NCBI RefSeq assembly: GCF_000092225.1
Contig: NC_014159.1
Span: 35,807-99,806, forward strand
DNA: 64,000 bases
Reading direction: 5' to 3'
From: Tsukamurella paurometabola DSM 20162
GTDB taxonomy: Bacteria; Actinomycetota; Actinomycetes; Mycobacteriales; Mycobacteriaceae
The notes below the pieces were generated by a model. It made no database searches. It worked only from the letters and a program-made list of their open reading frames with translations, and was not told the DNA's origin. Within the stretch, counting starts at the first letter, position 1. Every line of letters begins with the position of its first letter. Made by a program: the position numbers and the translations under genes. Below, piece by piece: positions 17,003 through 24,592 of this stretch.

Positions 17003-17350
17003 ATGCCACCGATCGAGCGCAAGAAGGTCACCAAGCGCCACGAGCAGCACCCGGCGGAGGCGCTCGCCGCGCCCGGCCCGGCCGAGCCGGCTGCTGCCCC
17101 CGCGGCGCCGGAACAGCCGCCCGTCGCGCCGGCTCCGCGACCTGCCTCCGCTCCTGTCCGGGCTGCAGGGGAGGAGGTGCCCCCGGCTGCGGAGCCGAAG
17201 GTCCCGTCCTCGTTCCGTCTACCCCGGACGCTGCTCGATCGACTGGACGCCGGCGCGGTGAAGATTCCCGCGATCCTCGGGAGGCGCGTGTCCAAGAACC
17301 AGCTCGTCGAGAACGCGCTCGACGAGTACCTGAGCCGCTACGGCCTGTAG
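17003..17350 (+). CDS. Ribbon-helix-helix centromere-binding protein, ParB/ParG type
   Basis: 115 residues. The first ~70 are a flexible Ala/Pro-rich arm, typical of the ParA-stimulating N-terminal tail in ParG/omega-like proteins. The C-terminus (SSFRLPRTLLDRLDAGAVK...GRRVSKNQLVENALDEYL) is a ribbon-helix-helix fold: a beta strand, then two helices. AAGGAG precedes the ATG. It directly follows parA. By analogy with omega and ParG it should bind short tandem repeats, here the pentamer arrays on both sides. Confidence 0.82.
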   Translation: MPPIERKKVTKRHEQHPAEALAAPGPAEPAAAPAAPEQPPVAPAPRPASAPVRAAGEEVPPAAEPKVPSSFRLPRTLLDRLDAGAVKIPAILGRRVSKNQLVENALDEYLSRYGL

Positions 17351-17354
17351 CGGG

Positions 17355-17389
17355 TGCATTGCAGTGCAATACACTGCACTGCAATACAC
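17355..17389. repeat. Second, short pentamer array downstream of the RHH gene
   Basis: Seven pentamers in register: TGCAT, TGCAG, TGCAA, TACAC, TGCAC, TGCAA, TACAC. Same 5-bp unit as the long array upstream of parA, now starting 4 bp after the stop codon of the ribbon-helix-helix gene. The two arrays bracket the par operon. A second protein-binding patch is the simplest reading. Confidence 0.7.
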
Positions 17390-17590
17390 GTGGGTGCGTG
17401 AATCGCGGCTCTCTACCGCCGGGCGTCTAGGGGAGTTGCTCCAGCAGCCCGCCGCGATCATCCGCGTACGCCAGCGCGTCGGCTTCCTCGGCGGCCCCTG
17501 TGACCTGCCAAGTCGCGTGAAATTCCGCCACGAAAACTGAGACACGACAAGTTCGTTGCCGATCACCCGCTCTGAGCGTTATTACACATG

Positions 17591-17636
17591 GTTTGGTTGC
17601 GGTAGCTCGCGGGAATTTCTATTCCCGCAGCCAAAC
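17591..17636. promoter_or_regulatory. Nested inverted repeats before the recombinase operon
   Basis: Inner perfect repeat GCGGGAAT-TTCT-ATTCCCGC at 17609-17628; outer arms GTTTGGTTGC (17591) and GCAGCCAAAC (17627) match 9 of 10. It lies 52-89 bp before the ATG of the small CPWC gene, in the only AT-rich part of this gap. Candidate operator or recombination site for the tyrosine recombinase encoded just downstream. Confidence 0.5.
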
Positions 17637-17679
17637 TGGACACTATGCAGGTCAAAGCGAATTTGGTACCGTCAGGGGC

Positions 17680-17892
17680 ATGAACATGCACGTCAGCACC
17701 CGGAAGGCGCCGCCGGCCGCCGCCGCGGCGACGTGCCCATGGTGTGGGTCGAGCGTGGCCACCACGGCGTGGCCCGGCGAGACCGAGCGCGTTTACGCCG
17801 ACCATCCGCTGCCGGCACCGCACGGCCGCCTGCGCTGCCCGGCGTCCGGGCTCACCCGGTCCGAGGTCGAACCGCCCGGCGGTCCGCGGTGA
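17680..17892 (+). CDS. Small CPWC-motif protein preceding the recombinase
   Basis: 70 residues, MNMHVSTRKAPP then CPWCGSS near residue 20 and a single later Cys (RLRCPAS). This could be half of a zinc ribbon, incomplete by itself. Its stop codon overlaps the GTG start of the tyrosine recombinase (GTGA), so the two are translationally coupled. An upstream in-frame ATG at 17593 exists, but the region between reads as promoter and inverted repeat. Function unknown; possibly a recombinase accessory factor. Confidence 0.55.
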   Translation: MNMHVSTRKAPPAAAAATCPWCGSSVATTAWPGETERVYADHPLPAPHGRLRCPASGLTRSEVEPPGGPR

Positions 17893-19073
17893 CCGCACCG
17901 TCGGACGACTTCACGTCACGTGACGCCACAGTCGTGCGCAGCACGCCGGGCGACGCGGTGGCGTTGCCGCCGGAGATCGTCGCGCGCATGGCGGAGGTCG
18001 TCGAGCACGCGCAGGCGTCCGGTACCAGCCAGGCGTACCACGCCGCCTGGGTCCGGTTCGAGGACTGGTGCACCCGCCACGGCTACACCGCCCTGCCGGC
18101 GCGACCCGAGGTGATCGCCGCCTACCTCGTGGTCGCCCGGGACACCGTGACCCAGGCGGGGAGGCGCGCGTACGCGCCGTCGACGCTGAGCAAGTGGGTC
18201 AGCGCGATCGCCGATCGGCACCGCCGCGCCGGCATCACCGACCTGCCGACCCGGCACGAGCTCGTCCGCGCCACCCTCGCCGGGATCAAGCGCGAGTACG
18301 CGACCGCGGGGGAGAGGCCCCGCCAGCCCCGCGCCCCGCTGCTCACCGACGATGTCATGGACCTGGTCACCACGGCCCGCGAGCAGGTGCTCGGCTGGGC
18401 TGACGCCGTCGTCGAGCGGCGCGATAGCGCCCTCCTGCTCGTCGGTCTCACGACCAGCATCCGTCGGTCCGAGCTGGTCGCCCTTGTAGGCGACGACGTG
18501 GAGCTGCACCGCGCGGACGGCCTGCACGTCACTGTCACGCGGTCGAAGACCGACCAGGAAGGCGAAGGACGCCTGCACCCCGCGCCGCGCGCCGAAGACC
18601 CCCGACGTTGCCCGGCATGCGCCGCGGTCCGCTGGGCCGAGGTCGTCGCCGCCAGCGACCGCTACGGCCGCCGCGGCGTGATCCGCCTGCTCACCGGAGC
18701 ACCGTCGCTGGAGGCGACCGGGCACGTGTGCGCCAGCACCGACCAGCTCGTCGGCCGCTGGGTCGCCGCCCGGCGGCCGTTCTTCCGGTCGATCCGCCGC
18801 AACGGGCTCGTGGGCGAGCAGGCCCTCGCGGCGTCGTCCGTGCACGCCATCGTGCGGCGCCGCGCCGAGCGCGCTGGCATCGACCCCGCCGTCGTCGAGC
18901 AGCTCGGCGCGCACAGCCTGCGCTCCGGGCATGTCTCCCAGGCCCTGCGCAACGGCGCCACCTTCGAGGAGGTCATGGCCCAGACTGGTCACACCAACGT
19001 CGCCACTGTCCTGCGGTACCGACACGAAACAGCGCCCCTCGTCGCGAACTCCGTCACGAAACTCGGCCTATGA
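17889..19073 (+). CDS. Tyrosine recombinase (phage-integrase family)
   Basis: 394 residues. An N-terminal SAM-like core-binding domain (about 30-120: SGTSQAYHAAWVRFEDWCTRHG...APSTLSKWVSAIADRH) precedes the catalytic domain. The nucleophile set is complete: Arg in TTSIRRSELVAL (~196), His-Leu-Arg in LGAHSLRSGHVS (~341), His in QTGHTNVATVL (~368) and Tyr in VLRYRHETAP (~376). An RRCPAC segment in the middle may bind metal. GTG at 17889 is favoured by the GTGA overlap with the preceding gene. It is followed by a coupled degenerate relative at 19070. Likely role: plasmid dimer resolution or element integration. Confidence 0.88.
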   Translation: MTAPSDDFTSRDATVVRSTPGDAVALPPEIVARMAEVVEHAQASGTSQAYHAAWVRFEDWCTRHGYTALPARPEVIAAYLVVARDTVTQAGRRAYAPSTLSKWVSAIADRHRRAGITDLPTRHELVRATLAGIKREYATAGERPRQPRAPLLTDDVMDLVTTAREQVLGWADAVVERRDSALLLVGLTTSIRRSELVALVGDDVELHRADGLHVTVTRSKTDQEGEGRLHPAPRAEDPRRCPACAAVRWAEVVAASDRYGRRGVIRLLTGAPSLEATGHVCASTDQLVGRWVAARRPFFRSIRRNGLVGEQALAASSVHAIVRRRAERAGIDPAVVEQLGAHSLRSGHVSQALRNGATFEEVMAQTGHTNVATVLRYRHETAPLVANSVTKLGL

Positions 19074-20053
19074 ACACGGTGGACGACCTCGGAGTGCGCG
19101 AGCGCGCTGTCTGGACGCTCTGGAGCGACTGGTGCGCGGCCATCGACGAGCCCGCGATGCCTACCCCACCCGTAGCGCTGGCCCGGTTCATCGCCGCCAA
19201 CCCCGCGGCACCTCGCACGCAACGCCGCCGAGTCGCCGTCATCAACGGAGTGCACCGTCGCGCCGGCCACCGCCCGCCGGGCATAGCCGAAGAGGTGCGC
19301 GAGGCGATCGACGTCACGCGGGCGGCGCGGCGGCGGCACCTCATCGACCTCGCGGTCGACGTCGCGGCGCACCTGCCCGACGGGTGGCCCGCCGCACTAT
19401 TCGCTCGCCGCGACGCGCTGCTCCTGGTGCTCGCCACCAGCGGAATCGGCCCGACCGCGCTGTCCCGGCTCACCGCCGGCGCACTCTACGTCGACGACGA
19501 GACCGACGAGCTCCGCATCACCGCCGCGGGTGGCGAAGAGTTCACCACGGCGCCCGACCTCCAGAACGCTGGCGTCTCGCCGGCCGCCGTGCTCGAGGCG
19601 TGGTTGCGCCTGCGCGCCCTGCAGCACCACGTCCCGAGCCCGAGCATCACCGCTACCGCCCTGCGCGGAGAACCGGTCCCTGCCGTGCCGGCCGTGCCGG
19701 ACGGTGCGCCGATGTTCACCCCACTCGACGGATGGGGCGCGCCGCCGCTCGACACCACCACACACCTCAGCGCCAGCGCGATCGGAGCACTGCTCCGTGC
19801 CCTCCTCGCGGGCGGTGCTCCCGCTCACCGCCACATCGCTCCCCGGCCCACGCCGGCCGGCGAACCCGCTGCGACGGAGTACCCCGAGCCGGCGCCGCTC
19901 GACCCTAGTAGTTGGGACCGCGGCCTGGCCGCGCGCCGCGCCGCACAGGGCACCCTCGCCGACGTCGATGACGTGCTCGACGATGTCGATGCCCGAGCGG
20001 GCAAGCTCCTCGAGGAGCTCCTCCAGCTGCTCGACGACGCAACCGCACCCTGA
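19070..20053 (+). CDS. Degenerate recombinase-like partner lacking catalytic residues
   Basis: 327 residues; its ATG overlaps the recombinase stop (ATGA). The N-terminal half follows the recombinase layout: RAVWTLWSDWCAAIDEPAMPTPPVALARFIAAN resembles a core-binding domain, and ALLLVLATSGIGPTALSRLTAGAL aligns with LLLVGLTTSIRRSELVALVGDD of its neighbour, but with Pro-Thr where the catalytic Arg should be. No HxxR, GH or Tyr motif follows; the C-terminus is a Glu/Asp/Leu helix (VDDVLDDVDARAGKLLEELL), possibly a coiled coil. Probably a structural partner or regulator of the active recombinase. Confidence 0.65.
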   Translation: MNTVDDLGVRERAVWTLWSDWCAAIDEPAMPTPPVALARFIAANPAAPRTQRRRVAVINGVHRRAGHRPPGIAEEVREAIDVTRAARRRHLIDLAVDVAAHLPDGWPAALFARRDALLLVLATSGIGPTALSRLTAGALYVDDETDELRITAAGGEEFTTAPDLQNAGVSPAAVLEAWLRLRALQHHVPSPSITATALRGEPVPAVPAVPDGAPMFTPLDGWGAPPLDTTTHLSASAIGALLRALLAGGAPAHRHIAPRPTPAGEPAATEYPEPAPLDPSSWDRGLAARRAAQGTLADVDDVLDDVDARAGKLLEELLQLLDDATAP

Positions 20054-20089
20054 CGGGAACCGATCGGCGCGCTGGCGCGTCCAATTCAT

Positions 20090-20242
20090 GTGACCAACGA
20101 ACTGTACGCCCGCGCCCTCGATGCCCTTCTGGCCGCAGAATCTGGCCGATTCGACCCCGAAGTCGCGGAGAGACCAGACCTCGACGCCCAGATCATCGAC
20201 GCCATTCGCGCATCCACGCCCCCGTTGAACCAGACACATTGA
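20090..20242 (+). CDS. Very small acidic protein, orphan
   Basis: 50 codons starting GTG at 20090: VTNELYARALDALLAAESG, then a polar acidic helix and end PPLNQTH. High-GC codon usage is consistent with coding. No clear Shine-Dalgarno. It lies 36 bp after the recombinase partner and may be its last operon member. Unknown function. Confidence 0.4.
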   Translation: MTNELYARALDALLAAESGRFDPEVAERPDLDAQIIDAIRASTPPLNQTH

Positions 20243-20351
20243 ACCGCTGGAATATTCACTGATTCAGAGGGTGCGAGTGTCTGGTTTCGTTGTCTGCATT
20301 TCGGTTCCATAAACAGGCGTACTTTCCAGACGATTGCGGACCGATACTCGC

Positions 20352-20401
20352 CAATCAGTACCAATAAGGTACCACAAGTGGTACTATTGCGGTACTGATT
20401 G
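20352..20401. promoter_or_regulatory. Nested palindromic operator of the toxin-antitoxin operon
   Basis: Outer arms CAATCAGTACC (20352-20362) and GGTACTGATTG (20391-20401) are perfect 11-bp complements. The inner GTACCAC-AA-GTGGTAC (20369-20384) is a perfect palindrome with the same centre (20376.5). Four GTACC/GGTAC words result. It ends 12 bp before the antitoxin ATG, overlapping the expected promoter and SD area, as for conditional cooperativity operators. Confidence 0.75.
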
Positions 20402-20413
20402 AGAGGAGGCGGC

Positions 20414-20611
20414 ATGCCCGCTATGAACGTGGAGTTCACCGAAGACGAGCTGGCAGCAGTCCGTTCGGCTGCAAGCGACGCCGGATCGTCGATGCGAGCT
20501 TTCGCGAAGCAAGCGATCCTGGACAAGGCGCGCAATCGGGAGGGGCTGGTCCGAGCAATCGCCGCTCGCACAGCTGAGCGCTCCGCCGAGCTGAATCGGC
20601 GGCTTGCGTGA
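20414..20611 (+). CDS. Antitoxin of a Doc-type toxin-antitoxin pair
   Basis: 65 residues: MPAMNVEFTEDELAAVRSAA is a beta strand plus helix resembling a ribbon-helix-helix DNA-binding start, followed by helices SMRAFAKQAILDKARNREG and a basic C-terminal helix that would wrap the toxin. GAGGAGG precedes ATG 20414. Its stop overlaps the toxin GTG (GTGA), the normal coupling that keeps antitoxin in excess. Expected to repress through the palindrome immediately upstream. Confidence 0.78.
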   Translation: MPAMNVEFTEDELAAVRSAASDAGSSMRAFAKQAILDKARNREGLVRAIAARTAERSAELNRRLA

Positions 20612-21003
20612 CCGACTTCCCTACGGCCGATGAGGTTCTGATCGCCGCGGAGTACGCATGCGGATTCAGGCCGATCTCTGGCGACCCCGGGCTGTTCGAG
20701 TCGTCGATCATGCGCGCATCGGCCACAGTGTTCGGACAAGACGCCTACCCGAGCGTGTGGGATAAGGCGGCCGCCCTGCTGCACTCTCTCGTCACGACCC
20801 AGGCACTCGCCGACGGCAACAAGCGAACCGGATGGGCGGGCTGCTGGCTACTGCTGGGGCTCAACGGATACAGCGTGTCCAACACCCTGGACCCGGATGC
20901 TGCGGAACAGTTCGTGCTCGCGATCGCTGCGAACGAACTCACCTGGGAGCAGATCTCCGCACGGCTCCCCGAGTTCGCTGCGGCTGGGCAAGAATCCAAT
21001 TAA
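20608..21003 (+). CDS. Doc/Fic-family toxin with an altered catalytic motif
   Basis: 131 residues, the usual size of death-on-curing toxins, which AMP- or phosphate-modify targets such as EF-Tu. The Fic/Doc core is present as QALADGNKRTGWAGCW (residues ~70-85). Doc-type motifs read HxFxDxNKR; here the histidine position is Gln (codon CAG, one base from CAC), while the DGNKR anion pocket is kept. Either a subgroup variant or a catalytically weakened toxin. Start GTG 20608 is coupled to the antitoxin stop. Confidence 0.8.
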   Translation: MTDFPTADEVLIAAEYACGFRPISGDPGLFESSIMRASATVFGQDAYPSVWDKAAALLHSLVTTQALADGNKRTGWAGCWLLLGLNGYSVSNTLDPDAAEQFVLAIAANELTWEQISARLPEFAAAGQESN

Positions 21004-21021
21004 CGAAGAATTGGAGACGAG

Positions 21022-21243
21022 ATGCAGAAGTTAGTGGGCTTTACTGTCGCAGCTGCGGTGGCGTTCGTTCTCTACGCGCTTCTCACGTATGTGTGGGCTG
21101 ATAATGGGCGCAGCGTGTCTGGTGTCCTTGTGCAAGCGGCTGTGTTCACTGCCATCTGGTCGGTCCTGATGGGGATCGGGAGCTGGGTTAGTAGCCGATC
21201 ACGCCGCGCGGCCCTAAGACGACGAGAGGACTCGCAAGTCTGA
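21022..21243 (+). CDS. Small two-helix membrane protein, unknown
   Basis: 73 residues. Two hydrophobic segments (GFTVAAAVAFVLYALLTYVW and VLVQAAVFTAIWSVLMGIG) are separated by a short polar turn with NGRS, and followed by a very basic tail SSRSRRAALRRRED, which predicts both ends inside. Preceded by TTGGAGACGAG. It follows the toxin by 18 bp. Could be a small accessory or holin-like protein, but no family signature is visible. Confidence 0.6.
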   Translation: MQKLVGFTVAAAVAFVLYALLTYVWADNGRSVSGVLVQAAVFTAIWSVLMGIGSWVSSRSRRAALRRREDSQV

Positions 21244-21263
21244 AATACGAAGGAGCAGCGCTG

Positions 21264-21440
21264 ATGCCGAAGACGATCCCGAGCGTGAACCAGCTCAAGA
21301 AGGCCATCGACCCGGAGGTGTGGAAGGTGCGCTACGAAGACCTGCCCAACATCGGTGCTCAGTGGTCGTGGGAGCGCCGACGCGACTCCTCGACCAAGGC
21401 CGCTGAGCGTGTGCACCCGCTGCTTTCCGCGCGGGCGTAG
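21264..21440 (+). CDS. Small soluble protein, orphan
   Basis: 58 residues, MPKTIPSVNQLKKAIDPEVW with an aromatic/charged middle (YEDLPNIGAQWSWERRR). Strong GAAGGAG ribosome-binding site. The junction TGAAATACGAAGGAG recurs almost identically before the gene at 21909, so these small genes appear to be units of one operon with repeated spacers. No recognised family. Confidence 0.55.
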   Translation: MPKTIPSVNQLKKAIDPEVWKVRYEDLPNIGAQWSWERRRDSSTKAAERVHPLLSARA

Positions 21441-21467
21441 TCCAGAATCCGAACGAAGGGAACAAAT

Positions 21468-21890
21468 GTGAAAGGCGATAAAGATCGTAGTCCAGCGTTG
21501 CTGGACAGGGCACCTGATGAGCGCTTCGAGACCCCCTCGGCGTTAGGCGTAGGCCCACATCTTGGGTGGGAAGTAGGGACCAACCGACCAGTGTTCTTCT
21601 CGCCGGGAGCCTGGTTTCGCGCCGGAATCCTTTCTGCGGCCACTGTGGGGATGGACCCCATAGCTCGTGGCTGCTTTTCGTTTGCAGATGCCCCGCCCGT
21701 GACGAGCTTGGGGCTTTACGAACCGGGCCCTATACCCTCAACTGCGTTCGCCACGTCGATCGTAGATCCCGTCGATGATCGCGCCCGCGTAACGCTCGTT
21801 GGGTCGGCGCCATACGCGGACGAGTTCGTGCTCACCGTTCGCGGATCGGACACGCCTATACGGTTCCGCATCGGTCTGCCTACGGTCTGA
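21468..21890 (+). CDS. Hypothetical protein
   Basis: 140 residues from GTG 21468, preceded by CGAAGGGA. Mostly beta-strand-like, with no signal peptide or membrane helix. The C-terminal part (RVTLVGSAPYADEFVLTVRGSDTPIRF) reads like a small beta sandwich. Codon bias is slightly less GC-rich than its neighbours. Same direction as the flanking small genes. Function unknown. Confidence 0.5.
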   Translation: MKGDKDRSPALLDRAPDERFETPSALGVGPHLGWEVGTNRPVFFSPGAWFRAGILSAATVGMDPIARGCFSFADAPPVTSLGLYEPGPIPSTAFATSIVDPVDDRARVTLVGSAPYADEFVLTVRGSDTPIRFRIGLPTV

Positions 21891-21908
21891 AGTACGAAGG
21901 AGATCGAC

Positions 21909-22331
21909 GTGACGAACATCGAGGACACCGTGCAGCTCGACGAGGCCGGGCAGTACGACCCGGCTGCCGAGACCGCGCTGAGCACCGACGAGGTCACGCT
22001 GCTGAGGCTGCGTACCGACGGCCCGCGCGGCGTGCTCGCCGTGGACCTTCTCGCGCGCGGTGAGGACGACACGCTGATCTGCGTGACCAAGCCCGGTCCC
22101 GGAGAGTTCTGGGGGCGGTTCTTCATTGGCACCGGTTCGCCGCTGCGCGAAGTGAAGGTCCACATGATGGACGGACGCTGGGGCCGGCTCATCGAGACCG
22201 CTGAGGGCGACTTCACCACGCCCGAGCCCTTGGGGCCTCACGGTGCCCGCTTCGCGGGACGCCCCTTCACGCTGATGGATGCCAAGGGGCTCGACGGCGT
22301 GCCCACCCCCGCAGGCCTGGTCCTGCGGTAG
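21909..22331 (+). CDS. Hypothetical protein
   Basis: 140 residues from GTG 21909, with GAAGGAG in the repeated spacer upstream. Acidic N-terminal arm (NIEDTVQLDEAGQYDPAAE), then a beta-rich body with a GEFWGRFFIG turn. No catalytic or binding motif recognised. It is the last gene of the small-ORF group before the IS at 22418, which may have cut off further members. Confidence 0.55.
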   Translation: MTNIEDTVQLDEAGQYDPAAETALSTDEVTLLRLRTDGPRGVLAVDLLARGEDDTLICVTKPGPGEFWGRFFIGTGSPLREVKVHMMDGRWGRLIETAEGDFTTPEPLGPHGARFAGRPFTLMDAKGLDGVPTPAGLVLR

Positions 22332-22450
22332 TCCACTAAACGAACCTGCTGGCCGAAAGGCTGCTGAGCGGATGCTGTGGAGCAATCCGCATCTGCAGGT
22401 GAAGTCAAACGCGGATCGAGGAATAGTCAAATCCTGTGGATTGCCTAGTG

Positions 22451-23227
22451 TTAGCGAAGGTGCGTGCCGGCGAGGTTGGTGACGGTGGTCTTGGTGTGGT
22501 CGGCCCAGGCTGCCAGGACGGCCGTGACGGCGAGAGCGGTGCCGTAGAGGGTGGTGTGGCCGCCGTGGGCCGCGATGATTTTGCCGTGGCTGAGGTGGGC
22601 TTTGTTCTTGCGGGCCAGGGCGAGGAGGTCGATGGCGGCGCGTTCTCCGTGCCATCGTGGGGGTCGGATGACGATAGTTGCTGCCGCGGTTTTGTTGATG
22701 CCTGCCGGTGGTGTGGTGAGCCAGGAATCGAGGAGCTGGGCGCCGACGCCGATGACGCCGGCGACTGTGGCTTTGCCGTCGGGTGATTCCGGGGGGACGG
22801 TTTCGAGGATCCCTTCAGCGAGGTCGAGATTGTCGGTATCGATGGATTCGGCGAGCAGCCGGAGGGTGGAGGTGCACCAGCTGCGTTGCTCACCGGTCGG
22901 GGTGGCGAGCGTGTGGTTGTGACGTGCGACGGCGCGGTCGAGGGCCGCTTGCAGGGTCGCCAGGTCGGTGTCGAGGGCATCGGCGGTGATGTCGATGCCG
23001 TCCTCGGCGAGCAGCGGTGCCAACTCACGCAGCATCTGATCGGCCATGCCGGGCATCCACTCGATGGTGGGGCCATCGGTGAGGGGCTGGCCGAACGCAC
23101 CGAACAATGCATCCGGGTCGAGGTCCCCGAGATCGCCGCGCGGCTGCCAGGGGCGGCCGGCGTTCCCGCCAGGAACGTGGTCGTCGGGGAAGCGGTCTTG
23201 CCGGTCGTGGCCCATACTGTCGATCAT
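22451..23227 (-). CDS. IS passenger protein of unknown function, copy 2
   Basis: 258 residues, identical to the protein at 4031-4807. Its presence in both copies inside the inverted repeats shows that it belongs to the element. Polar Asp/Gly/Pro N-terminus, Ala/Leu-rich helical body, no recognised motif. Located 36 bp downstream of the transposase gene, presumably co-transcribed from the right end. Confidence 0.7.
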   Translation of the reverse strand: MIDSMGHDRQDRFPDDHVPGGNAGRPWQPRGDLGDLDPDALFGAFGQPLTDGPTIEWMPGMADQMLRELAPLLAEDGIDITADALDTDLATLQAALDRAVARHNHTLATPTGEQRSWCTSTLRLLAESIDTDNLDLAEGILETVPPESPDGKATVAGVIGVGAQLLDSWLTTPPAGINKTAAATIVIRPPRWHGERAAIDLLALARKNKAHLSHGKIIAAHGGHTTLYGTALAVTAVLAAWADHTKTTVTNLAGTHLR

Positions 23228-23263
23228 GGCACGGCCGCAGCGGGGCAGCCACGGCCACGAGGG

Positions 23264-24592
23264 TCAGGCGGCAGCGTCGTCGGCAGCCGTGGTTTCGGGT
23301 GTGGTGGCGGCGCGTTCAACGAGTCGGCCTTGGTCGAAGCGGGCTCCAGCGCGGACGAGGGCAACCAGGTGCGGTGCGTTCACTGCGCGCCAGCGAGTTT
23401 GGGCGGCTTGGATGAGTTTGAACGCCATAGCGATCCCCGCCGCCCGTGATCCGGGACCTTTGGTTACCTTGGTGCGCAACCGGACGGTAGCGAAAGTGGA
23501 CTCGATCGGGTTCGTCGTCCGCAGGTGCACCCAGTGCTCGGCGGGGTAGTCGTAGAACGCCAGCAGTACATCGAGATCGTCGGTGATTTTCGCGGCCGCT
23601 TTGGGCCACTTAGCGGCGTAGTCGGCGACGAACACCCGCGCGGCCTTCTCGGCGTGCTCGCGGTCTTGCGCGTTCCAGATCTCCGTCAGCGCGGCTTTCG
23701 CGCTGCGCTGCACCGACTTCGGCAAAGCGTTGATAACATTGGCGATCTTATGGAACCAACACCGCTGCTCCCGAGTTTCGGGGAACACCTCGCGTAAGGC
23801 CGCCCAGAACCCGAGCGCGCCGTCACCGACCGCCAGCACCGGTGAGCGCATCCCACGGCGCTTGCAGCTGCGGAGAAGATCGAGCCAGGACTGCGTGGAT
23901 TCTCGGTACCCGTCATCGAGCGCGATGAGCTCCTTCGAACCATCAGCACGCACCCCGATCAGCACCAGCAGACACACCTTCTCCTGCGCCAGTCGGACTT
24001 TGAGGTGGATGCCGTCAGCCCACACATACACGTAATCCGTCTCGGCCAGCGATCGAGTGCCGAACGCTGCTGCTTCGGCCTGCCAGTCCCGGGTCAGCCT
24101 GGTGATCGTGGCAGGTGAAAGCCCTGCACTGGTCCCGAGGAACTGCGTGAGCGCCGGGGTGAAATCGCTGGTCGAAAGACCATGCAGATACAGCAGCGGC
24201 AACACCTCCGCCACCTGCGTGGACTTGCGAGCCCACGCAGGCAGAATCGACGAAGAAAAACGCCGCCGCTCGCCCGTGACCTCATCCACACGTTTGTCGT
24301 TGACCCGCGGCGCCTTCACCGGCACCGCTCCCGCTGCCGTCACCACCTCCCGGGCCGCATGATGGCCGTTACGGACCACCAGCCGCCGCCCCGCCTCATC
24401 AACCTCCCCGGCACACGAAGCCACGTAGGCAGCGACCTCTGCCTCCAACGCCGCCGCCAGCATCCGCCGCGCACCGTCCCGGACAATCTCATCCAACAAC
24501 GACCGCGGCGCCTCCGAGTCGCCGGTCTCGCCGGAGCCGTCGCGCTTATTCTCCACCACCGCGAGCACGGGCATGCCCTTCCCGCCAGCCAT
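23264..24592 (-). CDS. IS256-family transposase of the 2.27-kb element, copy 2
   Basis: 442 residues, identical to the transposase at 4844-6172, with catalytic motifs VWADGIHLKVR, AVGDGALGFW and TTNPIESTFATVR. Unlike copy 1 its upstream end is uninterrupted, so the native promoter at the right inverted repeat is retained. If either copy is active it is this one, and it could mobilise both copies in trans. Confidence 0.92.
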   Translation of the reverse strand: MAGGKGMPVLAVVENKRDGSGETGDSEAPRSLLDEIVRDGARRMLAAALEAEVAAYVASCAGEVDEAGRRLVVRNGHHAAREVVTAAGAVPVKAPRVNDKRVDEVTGERRRFSSSILPAWARKSTQVAEVLPLLYLHGLSTSDFTPALTQFLGTSAGLSPATITRLTRDWQAEAAAFGTRSLAETDYVYVWADGIHLKVRLAQEKVCLLVLIGVRADGSKELIALDDGYRESTQSWLDLLRSCKRRGMRSPVLAVGDGALGFWAALREVFPETREQRCWFHKIANVINALPKSVQRSAKAALTEIWNAQDREHAEKAARVFVADYAAKWPKAAAKITDDLDVLLAFYDYPAEHWVHLRTTNPIESTFATVRLRTKVTKGPGSRAAGIAMAFKLIQAAQTRWRAVNAPHLVALVRAGARFDQGRLVERAATTPETTAADDAAA

